The notes: a model not told the origin generated them from the letters alone. DNA of 13,147 nucleotides from an uncultured Eubacteriales bacterium (GCA_905201305.1 CAJKNS010000043.1:1-13147); one strand, 5' to 3'. Counted from the first letter of the stretch, positions 5,593 to 13,147 are shown. Numbers and translations are program-made.

Positions 5593-6429
5593 ATGAAATT
5601 TACAAAGATGCACGGCATCGGCAATGATTACGTCTATGTGAACTGCTTTCAGGAGCAGATTCCCAATCCTGCCGCCCTGGCAAAAAGAATTTCGGACCGG
5701 CATTTTGGCGTAGGGTCCGACGGGCTGATCCTCATCTGCCCCTCAGAGACTGCCGATTTTCAGATGGTGATGTACAATTCCGACGGCTCCCGGGCACAGA
5801 TGTGCGGCAACGGCGTCCGCTGTGTGGGAAAATATGTCCACGACAAGGGGCTCACCGATAAAACCACCGTTACCGTAGAAACTCTGGCAGGGATCAAAAC
5901 ATTAAAGCTCCACCTGCGGGAAAACGGCACCGTGGAAACCGTCACCGTGGATATGGGCGCGCCGATTCTTACCCCCAAGGACATTCCGGTAGACGGCAGC
6001 GGTGACCGGTTTATTGAGCAGCCGCTGATGGTAGACGGCAATCGCTGGCTGGTGACTGCCGTTTCCATGGGCAATCCCCATGCTATTGTCTATGTGGAGC
6101 ATACGGACGCGCTGAATCTTCCTGCCATTGGACCTTCTTTTGAGTGTCATCCCGCTTTTCCGGAGCGCACCAATACGGAGTTTTTAGAGGTGCTGGACCG
6201 GCATACCATTAAAATGCGAGTGTGGGAACGCGGTGCAGGGGAGACGCTTGCCTGCGGAACCGGCGCTTGTGCCAGTCTGGTGGCGTCGGTGCTCACGGGT
6301 CGTACCGAGCGAACCGCAACGCTGAAGCTGCTGGGCGGCAATTTGGAGATTCAATGGGATGCGGAAACCGACCATGTTTTTATGACCGGTCCGGCAGATT
6401 TTGTGTTCGACGGCGATTATCCCCTTTGA
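5593..6429 (+). CDS. dapF: Diaminopimelate epimerase
   Basis: The product has 278 residues, typical for DapF. This cofactor-independent cytoplasmic enzyme interconverts LL- and meso-2,6-diaminopimelate, the latter being a peptidoglycan cross-linking residue and lysine precursor. The two-base mechanism needs a Cys pair, and both are present: Cys71 in QMCGNGVRC and Cys221 in LACGTGA. Other signatures are KMHGIGNDYV at the N-terminus, HFGVGSDGL (37-45), the VSMGNPH segment (157-163) and NTEFLE (194-199). The fold is a pseudo-repeat of two similar halves, each contributing one Cys. The ATG at 5593 follows AGGAGG (5583-5588) by only 4 nt, a rather short spacing; upstream in-frame start candidates fall in the leader hairpin. 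dapL follows after 15 bp, and the pair shares one promoter. Confidence 0.97.
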   Translation: MKFTKMHGIGNDYVYVNCFQEQIPNPAALAKRISDRHFGVGSDGLILICPSETADFQMVMYNSDGSRAQMCGNGVRCVGKYVHDKGLTDKTTVTVETLAGIKTLKLHLRENGTVETVTVDMGAPILTPKDIPVDGSGDRFIEQPLMVDGNRWLVTAVSMGNPHAIVYVEHTDALNLPAIGPSFECHPAFPERTNTEFLEVLDRHTIKMRVWERGAGETLACGTGACASLVASVLTGRTERTATLKLLGGNLEIQWDAETDHVFMTGPADFVFDGDYPL

Positions 6430-6444
6430 GAAAGGAGCTCCTTT
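6423..6444 (+). repeat. Overlapping alternative hairpins at the dapF-dapL junction
   Basis: AAAGGAG-CTCCTTT (6431-6444) is a perfect 14-bp palindrome that contains the dapL ribosome site (AGGAG, 6433-6437) and ends at the base before the dapL ATG. Just upstream, CCTTT (6423-6427), at the end of dapF, can pair with the same AAAGG (6431-6435) across a 3-nt loop. Both hairpins would hide the ribosome site and they exclude each other. Ribosomes finishing dapF would cover the upstream arm. Confidence 0.6.
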
Positions 6445-7659
6445 ATGGCAAATATCAACGAAAATTATCAAAAGCTCCCTGGCAGCTATCTGTTTGCGGA
6501 AATCGCCCGTCGTGTCAGCGCCTATACGGCAGCGCATCCTGAAAAGAAGCTCATTAAGCTGGGCATCGGCGATGTAACCCAGCCCCTTTGCCCCGCGGTC
6601 ATAGAAGCCATGCACAAGGCAGTGGACGAGATGGGAAAGAAGGAGACGTTCCGGGGCTACGGTCCAGAGCAGGGCTATGATTTCCTTCGAACCGCCATTC
6701 TGAAACACGATTTTCTTGCCCGCGGCGTGGATTTATCCATGGACGAGATTTTTGTCTCCGACGGCGCAAAAAGCGACTGCGGCAACATCGGCGATATTTT
6801 CTCCCGAGACAATATCGTTGCGGTCTGCGACCCGGTGTATCCTGTTTATGTAGACACCAACGCCATGGCAGGCAGGGCAGGGGAGTACCTGCAGGACCGG
6901 GAAATGTGGTCGAACATCTATTATATGCCCACCACTGCGGAAAACGGCTTTGTGCCCGAGCTGCCCAGGACCCACGTGGACCTGATCTATCTCTGCTCGC
7001 CCAACAATCCCACGGGCACTGCGCTGAATCGGGAGCAGCTGAAGGTCTGGGTGGATTATGCCAATGAAAATGACGCGGTGATTCTGTTTGACGCCGCCTA
7101 TGAGGCATTCATCACCGAAGATGGCATCCCCCATAGTATTTATGAGATTCCCGGCGCAAGAACATGCGCCATTGAGTTCCACAGCTTCTCCAAAACCGCA
7201 GGATTTACCGGCAACCGCTGCGCCTATACGGTGGTGCCCAAGGAACTGATCCGTCAGGGGCAGAGCCTCAACGCCATGTGGAACCGCCGTCACACCACCA
7301 AGTTCAACGGCGTGCCCTATGTGGTGCAGCGCGGCGCCGAAGCGGTGTATTCTCCTCAGGGGCAGCAGCAGGTGAAGGCTACCATCGCCTTCTATCAGGA
7401 AAACGCCCGAGTGATTCGGGAGGGACTGACCGCAGCGGGACTGGAGGTCTACGGCGGGGTCAATTCCCCCTATGTCTGGTTTAAAACTCCCACGGATTCC
7501 TGGAGCTTTTTTGACCGGCTGCTGACCGAGGCCGGTGTTGTCACCACCCCCGGCGCAGGCTTTGGTCCCAGCGGCGAAGGGTATATCCGCGTCACCGCCT
7601 TCGGCGGCGCAGAGGATACCAAAGCGGCGGTGGAACAGATTCTCGCACTGCTGAAATAA
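6445..7659 (+). CDS. dapL: LL-diaminopimelate aminotransferase
   Basis: The product has 404 residues, close to known DapL enzymes. It converts tetrahydrodipicolinate plus glutamate directly to LL-diaminopimelate and 2-oxoglutarate, bypassing the acylated intermediates of the DapD/C/E route. It is a fold-type I PLP enzyme. Landmarks: the DapL-type N-terminus NENYQKLPGSYLF (5-17) and IKLGIGDVTQPL (37-48), TFRGYGPEQGYDFLR (68-82), DPVYPVYVDTN (129-139), SPNNPTG (185-191), Asp216 in FDAAYE, the Schiff-base Lys250 in HSFSKTAGFTGNRC, and Arg382 in YIRVTAFG for the substrate carboxylate. The ribosome site AAAGGAG lies 7 nt upstream. Its product LL-DAP is the substrate of DapF encoded just before, so the operon performs two consecutive steps. 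A strong terminator follows 20 bp after the stop. Confidence 0.97.
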   Translation: MANINENYQKLPGSYLFAEIARRVSAYTAAHPEKKLIKLGIGDVTQPLCPAVIEAMHKAVDEMGKKETFRGYGPEQGYDFLRTAILKHDFLARGVDLSMDEIFVSDGAKSDCGNIGDIFSRDNIVAVCDPVYPVYVDTNAMAGRAGEYLQDREMWSNIYYMPTTAENGFVPELPRTHVDLIYLCSPNNPTGTALNREQLKVWVDYANENDAVILFDAAYEAFITEDGIPHSIYEIPGARTCAIEFHSFSKTAGFTGNRCAYTVVPKELIRQGQSLNAMWNRRHTTKFNGVPYVVQRGAEAVYSPQGQQQVKATIAFYQENARVIREGLTAAGLEVYGGVNSPYVWFKTPTDSWSFFDRLLTEAGVVTTPGAGFGPSGEGYIRVTAFGGAEDTKAAVEQILALLK

Positions 7660-7679
7660 TCCATATGCATTCTGCATTT

Positions 7680-7715
7680 TCCCGGGCGGCTTTTTCGGCT
7701 GTCCGGGATTTTTTT
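7680..7715 (+). terminator. Rho-independent terminator of the dapF-dapL operon
   Basis: TCCCGGGCGGC (7680-7690) pairs with GCTGTCCGGGA (7698-7708), including two G-U pairs, around a 7-nt loop. Seven T residues (7709-7715) follow. It begins 20 bp after the dapL stop, so gltB needs its own promoter. Confidence 0.92.
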
Positions 7716-7944
7716 GGAGATTTTCCCATGGATTTTTGCATTTCGCCGTGCAATTTCTCCAAAATGCAAAAGCCGATGCATTTTCGCATGCTTTTGATAT
7801 GATTTATGAAAGCCACATGTAAAAAAGCACGCTTTTTGAATCTTCACATTCATTTTCTTTCATTCACTTTTTTGAAAAATGCAATTTATGAATTATGAAC
7901 CATCATTTATCCTGTATTTAACCCTATTTTATCACTTTTTTCTG
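7716..7944. other. AT-rich gene-free region upstream of the gltB promoter
   Basis: Between the dapL stop (7659) and the gltB start (8076) there are 416 bp without a supported gene. Past the terminator this part is markedly AT-rich, unlike the flanking genes. It holds copies of a TGCATTTT octamer in both orientations, a TTTTGCATTT inverted repeat (7734-7771), an AAAAAGC/GCTTTTT inverted repeat (7822-7837) and a T-rich stretch with CATTCA repeats (about 7840-7873). A 37-codon open frame from 7879 runs across the promoter without a ribosome site and is not credible. The region most likely carries regulator sites or an UP-like element for gltB. Confidence 0.55.
7734..7771. repeat. Inverted repeat TTTTGCATTT-N18-AAATGCAAAA
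   Basis: Perfect 10-bp arms lie at 7734-7743 and 7762-7771, separated by 18 bp. The arms contain the TGCATTT core that recurs at 7673, 7777 and (reversed) 7876. No T tract follows, so it is more likely a DNA site than a terminator. Confidence 0.6.
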
Positions 7945-7973
7945 TTGACAGATGCAAGAAGGCAATATATAAT
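7945..7973 (+). promoter_or_regulatory. Consensus sigma-A promoter for gltBD
   Basis: TTGACA (7945-7950) and TATAAT (7968-7973) are both perfect hexamers at the ideal 17-bp spacing. Transcription would start near 7980, leaving a leader of about 96 nt. Such a strong core promoter for a nitrogen-responsive operon suggests that control is by repression or in the leader. Confidence 0.9.
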
Positions 7974-7991
7974 GTGCAATACAACACATTA
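7970..7991. promoter_or_regulatory. Palindrome over the gltB -10 and start site (putative operator)
   Basis: TAATGTG (7970-7976) and CACATTA (7985-7991) are perfect 7-bp arms with an 8-bp spacer; two further outer pairs (7967-7968 with 7993-7994) follow one mismatch. A second, offset inverted repeat, TGCAAT (7975-7980) with ATTGCA (7993-7998), overlaps it. The palindrome covers most of the -10 and the expected start site, the classic place for a repressor. The regulator is unknown. Confidence 0.55.
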
Positions 7992-8075
7992 AATTGCAAG
8001 AGAACACGTCGTCCGCCGTTCAAATTTCAGTTCGGCTCACTTCGTTTTTTCACTTACCACAAAGAGGTGTTATCT

Positions 8076-11000
8076 ATGTTAGAGCAACGGAAACCAACTC
8101 CACCCCTTTATGACCCCTCCTTCGAGCATGATAACTGCGGCATCGGCGCCATTGTCAACATCGACGGCATCAAGGATTATGCCACGGTAGACAATGCCCT
8201 TGCCATTGTAGAGCGTCTGGAGCACCGTGCCGGCAAGGACGCTGCCGGTGAAACAGGCGACGGCGTTGGCATTATGCTCCAGGTGCCCCATGCCTTTTTC
8301 CATGAAATCATGGCAGAGCAGGGGATCGAGCTGGGCGGCGAACGGGACTACGGCGTTGGCATGTTCTTTCTGCCCCAGGACGAGCTGCCCAGAAATCAGG
8401 CAAAGAAAATGCTGGAGACCATCTGCGTCAAAAAGGGCGTTACCCTGCTTGCCTGGCGTCAGGTTCCCACCAATCCCGATGTGCTGGGCAAAAAGGCGCT
8501 GGACTGCATGCCCTGCATTATGCAGGCGTTCTTTGGTCGTCCCGCCGACTGCGAGAAGGGGCTGGACTTTGACCGGAAGCTCTATGTGATCCGCCGTGAG
8601 TTTGAGCAGAGCCACGAGGACACCTATGTATGTTCCATGTCCAGCCGCACCATTGTCTATAAGGGCATGTTCCTGGTCAAGCAGCTGCGGCAGTTCTATC
8701 TGGACCTCCAGGATACCCGGGTGAAATCCGCCATCGCCATGGTGCACTCCCGGTTCTCTACCAACACAAATCCCTCCTGGCAGCGCGCCCATCCCAACCG
8801 CTTCATTGTCCACAACGGCGAAATCAACACCATTCAGGGCAACGCCGACCGGATGCTGGCACGGGAGGAAACCATGGAAACCTCGGTCTTCTCCGAGGAT
8901 GATCTGGGCAAGGTGTTCCCGGTGATTAACGCCTCAGGTTCCGACTCCGCCATGCTGGACAACACACTGGAGTTTCTGGTTATGAGCGGCATGGACCTTC
9001 CCAAAGCCGTGATGATTACCATTCCAGAGCCCTGGGTCAACAACCGTGCCATGAGCCAGAAGCGGAAGGATTTTTATCAGTATTACGCCACCATGATGGA
9101 GCCCTGGGACGGTCCTGCCTCCATTCTGTTCTCTGACGGCGATCAGATGGGTGCGGTATTGGATCGAAACGGTCTGCGTCCCTCCCGCTACTATATCACC
9201 AACGACGGGCGGCTGATTCTCGCCTCTGAGGTTGGCGTATTGGATATTCCCAACGACAAAATCATCAAAAAAGCGCGGCTGACCCCCGGCAAAATGCTGC
9301 TGGTGGATACCGTAAAGGGCTGCGTGGTAGAGGATGACGAGCTGAAGGACCGCTATGCCAGCGCTGCCACCTACGGTCAGTGGCTGGACAATCAGCTGGT
9401 GTATCTCGCTGATCTTCCCATTCCCAACCACTCCGTGCCCAAGTATACGCCGCTGGAACGCGCCAGAATGATGAAAGCGTTCGGCTATACCTATGAGGAC
9501 CTGAAGCTGTCTATCGCTCCTATGGCGCTCACGGGCTCCGAGCAGCCCACCGCCATGGGCATTGATGCACCGCTGGCATGTCTTTCCGATAAGCATCAGC
9601 CCCTGTTCAACTATTTCAAGCAGCATTTTGCCCAGGTCACCAACCCGCCCATTGACTCCATCCGGGAGGAAATTGTCACCGCCACCAACGTCTATGTGGG
9701 CACCGACGGCAACCTTTTGGAGGAGAAAGAGGACAACTGCCACGTCCTTCGGATCAACAATCCCATTCTCACCAGCCTGGATATGCTGAAAATCCGCAAT
9801 ATGAAGAAGCCCGGCTTCAAAGTCCACACCGTCTCTATCCTTTGCTATAAGAACACCAGCTTCGAAAAGGCGCTGGATCAGATTTGCAACTCCGTGGACC
9901 GGGCATACCGTGAGGGCTACAACATCATTATTCTGTCGGATCGCGGTGTGGATGAAAACCATGTGGCAATTCCGTCGCTGCTGGCAGTTTCCGCGGTGGC
10001 AAAGCACTGCGTCCGGACGAAAAAGCGCACGGCATTGGGTCTGATTCTCGAAACTGCCGAGCCCCGTGAGGTCCATCATTTTGCAACCCTTCTGGGCTAT
10101 GGCGCCTCTGCCATCAACCCCTATCTGGCGCTGGAGAGCATTCAGGGTATGATTCAGGACGGACTGCTGGACAAGGATTATTACGCCGCCGAAAAGGACT
10201 ATACCAAAGCAATTCTCTCCGGCATTGTGAAAATTGCTTCGAAAATGGGCGTTTCCACCATTCAGTCCTATCAGGGCAGCCAGATATTTGAGGCAATCGG
10301 CATCAATCAGGAGGTCATTGACCACTACTTTACCGGCACCGTCAGCCGGGTGGGCGGCGTTGGTCTGGAGGAGATTCAGGCGGACGTCCATGCCCTCCAC
10401 GACAAGGCGTTCGATCCCCTGGAGCTCTATACCGACGAATCCGTAGAGTCCGCAGGTATCCATAAATACCGGGCAGGGAAGGAGCGGCACCTGTACAGCC
10501 CCATGGTCATTCATCTGCTTCAGCGCTCCTCCATGACCGGCGATTATGAAAAGTATAAGGAATACGCCAAGCTGGTCAACGATCCCGGCAATATTGTAAA
10601 CCTTCGCGGCGCCATGGAAATCCGGTTCCCCGAGGGTGCCGAAATTCCCATCGACGAGGTAGAAAGCGTTGAGAGCATCGTAAAGCGCTTCCAGACCGGC
10701 GCCATGAGCTTTGGCTCTCTGTCTCAGGAAGCTCACGAATGCATGGCAATTGCCATGAACTCCATGGGCGCCAAGTCCAACACCGGTGAAGGCGGCGAGC
10801 TGGAGTCCCGCTATACCATCGGTCCCGACGGACTCAATCGCAATTCCGCAGTAAAGCAGGTGGCATCCGCCCGCTTTGGAGTGGACTCCAAATATCTGGT
10901 TTCCGCTCAGGAAATTCAAATTAAAATGGCGCAGGGCGCAAAGCCCGGCGAGGGCGGCAATCTGCCCGGCAAAAAGGTCTATCCCTGGGTGGCAAAAACC

Positions 11001-12629
11001 CGGTATTCCACCCCCGGCGTCTCTCTGATTTCCCCGCCGCCGCATCACGACATCTATTCCATTGAGGATCTTGCACAGCTGATCTATGACCTCAAAAACG
11101 CCAACCGTGACGCCAGAATCTCCGTGAAGCTGGTATCCGAAGCGGGTGTCGGCACCGTAGCCGCAGGCGTTGCCAAGGCAGGCGCACAGCTGATCCTGAT
11201 TTCCGGCTTTGACGGCGGCACCGGCGCAGCCCCCAAGACCTCCGTGCAGAACGCAGGTCTGCCCTGGGAGCTGGGCGTTGCCGAAACCCATCAGACGCTG
11301 ATTATGAACGGGCTCCGCAGCCGCGTGATCGTGGAAGCGGACGGCAAGATCATGACCGGTCGTGACGTTGCCATTGCCTGCATGCTGGGTGCGGATGAAT
11401 TTGGCTTCGGCACCACGGCGCTTGTCTGCATGGGCTGCATTATGATGCGGGTCTGCAACAAGGATACCTGTCCCATGGGCATCGCCACCCAGAATCCCGA
11501 GCTGCGGAAGCGGTTCATCGGCAAGCCCGAGTATATCGTGAACTTTATGCATTTCGTTGCCCAGGAGCTTCGTGAGATCATGGCAAAGCTGGGCATCCGC
11601 ACGGTAGCGGAGCTGGTGGGACGCAGCGATTTCCTCAAGGTTCGGGATGACCTCAAGGGCACCCGGGCAGGGCTACTGGATCTCCATCAGATTCTCGACA
11701 ACCCCTATGTCGCCCAGCGGGAGGGGAACACCTATAATCCCGCCGACCACTTTGATTTCAAGCTGGAAAATACACTGGATATGCAGGTGCTGCTGAAGGA
11801 ATTCAAGAAGAACCTGAAAACCGGCGCAAAGAAGCAGGTTTCCCTGAAGGTCACCAGCACAGACCGCTCTCTGGGCACCATTCTGGGCAGCGAAATCACC
11901 AAGAGCTTCGGTGAAACCCTGCCGGAGGACACGTTCATCGTCCACTGCACTGGCGGCGGCGGACAGAGCTTCGGCGCCTTTGTACCAAAGGGTCTGACCC
12001 TGACGCTGGAGGGTGACAGCAACGACTACTTCGGCAAGGGACTGTCCGGCGGCAAGCTGATTCTCTATCCTCCAAAGGACAGCGTATTCCAGGCGGACGA
12101 AAACATCATCGTGGGCAACGTTGCGCTGTACGGCGCCACCTCTGGCAAGGCATTCATTGCAGGTGTGGCAGGCGAACGGTTTGCGGTTCGAAACTCCGGC
12201 GTTTATGCCGTGGTGGAGGGCGTCGGCGACCACGGCTGCGAATATATGACCGGCGGCAGAGTGGTAGTGCTGGGCGGCACCGGCAAGAACTTTGCGGCAG
12301 GCATGTCCGGCGGTATTGCCTATGTACTGGATGAGAATTCTGACCTGTATCTCCGCGCCAATAAGGAGATCGTTGCGCTGGAATCCGTCACCAGCAAGGC
12401 AGACGTCATGGAGCTCAAAGCCATGATTACCGAGCATGTGGAAGCCACCGGCAGCGAAAAGGGCAAGAAGGTACTGGCGCATTTCTCCGAATACCTGCCC
12501 AAGTTTAAGAAGGTCATTCCCAACGACTACAAGCTCATGCAGAACATGATCGTGCGCATGGAGGAAAAGGGCTTTAACAGCGAGGAAGCCCAGATCGAAG
12601 CCTTCTATGCCGCCACCAAGAACGCCTAA
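8076..12629 (+). CDS. gltB: Glutamate synthase large (alpha) subunit
   Basis: The product has 1517 residues, full length for GltB. With GltD it makes two glutamates from glutamine and 2-oxoglutarate in the cytoplasm. The class II glutamine amidotransferase domain begins at Cys21 (DNCGIG), the expected N-terminal nucleophile after removal of a 20-residue propeptide, and runs to about 420. A central linker domain follows. The FMN-binding synthase domain lies at about 770-1170 (GAMSFGSLSQEAHE near 876, NTGEGGE near 901, GAKPGEGGNLPG near 954, SGFDGGTGAAP near 1045). Cys1121-x5-Cys1127-x4-Cys1132 matches the 3Fe-4S ligand spacing. The C-terminal GXGXG beta-helix domain fills the last ~250 residues. 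The ATG at 8076 has GAGG 8 nt upstream; the frame is open further upstream, but only into leader and promoter. It is first in the gltBD operon and supplies the glutamate consumed by DapL. Confidence 0.98.
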   Translation: MLEQRKPTPPLYDPSFEHDNCGIGAIVNIDGIKDYATVDNALAIVERLEHRAGKDAAGETGDGVGIMLQVPHAFFHEIMAEQGIELGGERDYGVGMFFLPQDELPRNQAKKMLETICVKKGVTLLAWRQVPTNPDVLGKKALDCMPCIMQAFFGRPADCEKGLDFDRKLYVIRREFEQSHEDTYVCSMSSRTIVYKGMFLVKQLRQFYLDLQDTRVKSAIAMVHSRFSTNTNPSWQRAHPNRFIVHNGEINTIQGNADRMLAREETMETSVFSEDDLGKVFPVINASGSDSAMLDNTLEFLVMSGMDLPKAVMITIPEPWVNNRAMSQKRKDFYQYYATMMEPWDGPASILFSDGDQMGAVLDRNGLRPSRYYITNDGRLILASEVGVLDIPNDKIIKKARLTPGKMLLVDTVKGCVVEDDELKDRYASAATYGQWLDNQLVYLADLPIPNHSVPKYTPLERARMMKAFGYTYEDLKLSIAPMALTGSEQPTAMGIDAPLACLSDKHQPLFNYFKQHFAQVTNPPIDSIREEIVTATNVYVGTDGNLLEEKEDNCHVLRINNPILTSLDMLKIRNMKKPGFKVHTVSILCYKNTSFEKALDQICNSVDRAYREGYNIIILSDRGVDENHVAIPSLLAVSAVAKHCVRTKKRTALGLILETAEPREVHHFATLLGYGASAINPYLALESIQGMIQDGLLDKDYYAAEKDYTKAILSGIVKIASKMGVSTIQSYQGSQIFEAIGINQEVIDHYFTGTVSRVGGVGLEEIQADVHALHDKAFDPLELYTDESVESAGIHKYRAGKERHLYSPMVIHLLQRSSMTGDYEKYKEYAKLVNDPGNIVNLRGAMEIRFPEGAEIPIDEVESVESIVKRFQTGAMSFGSLSQEAHECMAIAMNSMGAKSNTGEGGELESRYTIGPDGLNRNSAVKQVASARFGVDSKYLVSAQEIQIKMAQGAKPGEGGNLPGKKVYPWVAKTRYSTPGVSLISPPPHHDIYSIEDLAQLIYDLKNANRDARISVKLVSEAGVGTVAAGVAKAGAQLILISGFDGGTGAAPKTSVQNAGLPWELGVAETHQTLIMNGLRSRVIVEADGKIMTGRDVAIACMLGADEFGFGTTALVCMGCIMMRVCNKDTCPMGIATQNPELRKRFIGKPEYIVNFMHFVAQELREIMAKLGIRTVAELVGRSDFLKVRDDLKGTRAGLLDLHQILDNPYVAQREGNTYNPADHFDFKLENTLDMQVLLKEFKKNLKTGAKKQVSLKVTSTDRSLGTILGSEITKSFGETLPEDTFIVHCTGGGGQSFGAFVPKGLTLTLEGDSNDYFGKGLSGGKLILYPPKDSVFQADENIIVGNVALYGATSGKAFIAGVAGERFAVRNSGVYAVVEGVGDHGCEYMTGGRVVVLGGTGKNFAAGMSGGIAYVLDENSDLYLRANKEIVALESVTSKADVMELKAMITEHVEATGSEKGKKVLAHFSEYLPKFKKVIPNDYKLMQNMIVRMEEKGFNSEEAQIEAFYAATKNA

Positions 12630-12642
12630 GGAGGGATTACAA

Positions 12643-13147
12643 ATGGGAAAACCCACTGGATTTATGGAATATCAGCGTCAGGATTGCCATGTGATCCCCC
12701 CGGAGGAGCGCATTGGCAACTGGAACGAGTTTAAGCCCCTGCTGTCCCGGGAGGAGCAGCAAAAGCAGGCGGCGCGGTGTATGGACTGCGGCGTACCCTT
12801 CTGCCAGGCAGGCATGATGTTTGGCAATGCAGTGTCCGGCTGCCCACTGCACAATCTGATTCCCGAATGGAACGATCTTATTTATGAGGGAAATTGGGAG
12901 CAGGCGTATTACCGGCTGCGCATTACCAACAACTTTCCGGAGTTCACCGGCAGAGTTTGCCCCTCACCCTGCGAAAAGGCATGCTCCTGCAACTTAAACG
13001 GCGATCCTGTGACCTGCCACAATAACGAGCTTGCCATCATTGAAAACGCCTTTAACCGCGGACTGGTCAAGCCCCGGATTCCCAAGGTCCGTACCGGCAA
13101 GAAAATCGCCGTCATCGGCTCCGGTCCTTCTGGACTGGCGGCGGCGG
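12643..13147 (+). CDS. gltD: Glutamate synthase small (beta) subunit, N-terminal part (cut by window end)
   Basis: The first 168 residues are present and the frame is open to the edge. GltD is the FAD- and 4Fe-4S-containing NADPH-oxidising subunit that passes electrons to GltB. Visible are the Cys-rich region near the N-terminus (ARCMDCGVPFCQAG at about 44-57, SGCPLHNLIPEWNDL at about 65-79) and the second Cys group (RVCPSPCEKACSCN at about 104-117), which ligate the two 4Fe-4S clusters. The start of the FAD-binding Rossmann motif, VIGSGPSGLAAA, is the last part visible. The loop between the first Cys groups (MMFGNAVSG) is of the longer type. AGGAGG (12629-12634) overlaps the last base of the gltB stop and lies 8 nt before the ATG; the genes are 13 bp apart and surely co-transcribed. 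I cannot see whether the C-terminal half is intact. Confidence 0.96.
   Translation, partial: MGKPTGFMEYQRQDCHVIPPEERIGNWNEFKPLLSREEQQKQAARCMDCGVPFCQAGMMFGNAVSGCPLHNLIPEWNDLIYEGNWEQAYYRLRITNNFPEFTGRVCPSPCEKACSCNLNGDPVTCHNNELAIIENAFNRGLVKPRIPKVRTGKKIAVIGSGPSGLAAA

Noticed and set aside
6733..7677. A 314-codon minus-strand open frame opposite dapL
   Set aside because: It is in codon register with dapL and has no domain motif; dapL on the other strand has all catalytic residues.
7822..7837. AAAAAGC/GCTTTTT inverted repeat as a terminator
   Set aside because: The spacer is only 2 nt and the stem is nearly all A-T, so the RNA hairpin would be weak. A strong terminator already lies upstream at 7680-7715. 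It is kept only as part of the AT-rich region.
7879..7992. A 37-codon open frame before gltB as a possible leader peptide
   Set aside because: Its ATG has no ribosome site, it lies almost wholly upstream of the predicted transcription start, and it reads through the -35 and -10 hexamers.
7974..8075. A longer N-terminus for gltB
   Set aside because: The frame is open, but it begins in the promoter start region. The ribosome site at 8063-8067 and the 20-residue propeptide before the catalytic Cys favour the ATG at 8076.
8934..11552. An 872-codon open frame on the minus strand antisense to gltB
   Set aside because: Its codons are in exact register with gltB codons, so a stop there needs a sense TTA, CTA or TCA codon, which this GC-rich coding DNA rarely uses. 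The translation is Gly/His/Ala-rich with no domain pattern, and no ribosome site supports it. The sense strand is clearly gltB.
1..13147. Mobile elements, phage genes, defence systems, CRISPR arrays, tRNA or rRNA genes
   Set aside because: I looked for transposase or integrase motifs, regularly spaced repeats, tRNA cloverleaf and rRNA signatures and saw none. The genes are housekeeping or small membrane proteins with ordinary spacing.

Overview
The window looks like a chromosomal segment from a low-oxygen Gram-positive bacterium of the Clostridia, most likely Oscillospiraceae-like. This is inferred from moderately GC-rich coding DNA, strong AGGAGG-type ribosome binding sites, sigma-A style promoters (several with an extended TGn -10), the DapL route to diaminopimelate, and zinc-ribbon membrane proteins typical of that group. 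Species cannot be named from the sequence alone. I see no mobile elements, rRNA, tRNA or CRISPR array.

Left part (1-3662), all on the minus strand: glpK (glycerol kinase) is followed by a PLP-dependent aminotransferase whose start codon overlaps the glpK stop (ATGA). After 46 bp comes a four-helix membrane protein with an N-terminal zinc ribbon, then a bidirectional terminator (321-355). A separate 69-residue membrane protein gene with its own promoter lies at the edge.

Middle (3663-5592): a divergent promoter region separates glpK from a plus-strand 347-residue two-helix membrane protein of unknown function. That gene converges on a GNAT acetyltransferase across a shared hairpin terminator. 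The GNAT gene and dapF are then transcribed divergently from back-to-back promoters.

Right part (5593-13147), plus strand: dapF and dapL form a two-gene operon for the last steps to meso-diaminopimelate (cell wall and lysine). It ends in a strong terminator. A 416-bp gene-free region follows, containing repeated TGCATTTT octamers, inverted repeats and a perfect-consensus promoter with a palindrome over the -10. Then come gltB (glutamate synthase large subunit, complete) and gltD (small subunit, cut by the window end).

The right half is metabolically coherent: DapL uses glutamate as amino donor and releases 2-oxoglutarate, and GltBD turns 2-oxoglutarate plus glutamine back into glutamate. The coding content is mostly housekeeping. 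I found no convincing new multi-gene system. The most interesting signals are non-coding: the gltB control region, the alternative hairpins at the dapF-dapL junction and the dapF leader hairpin.
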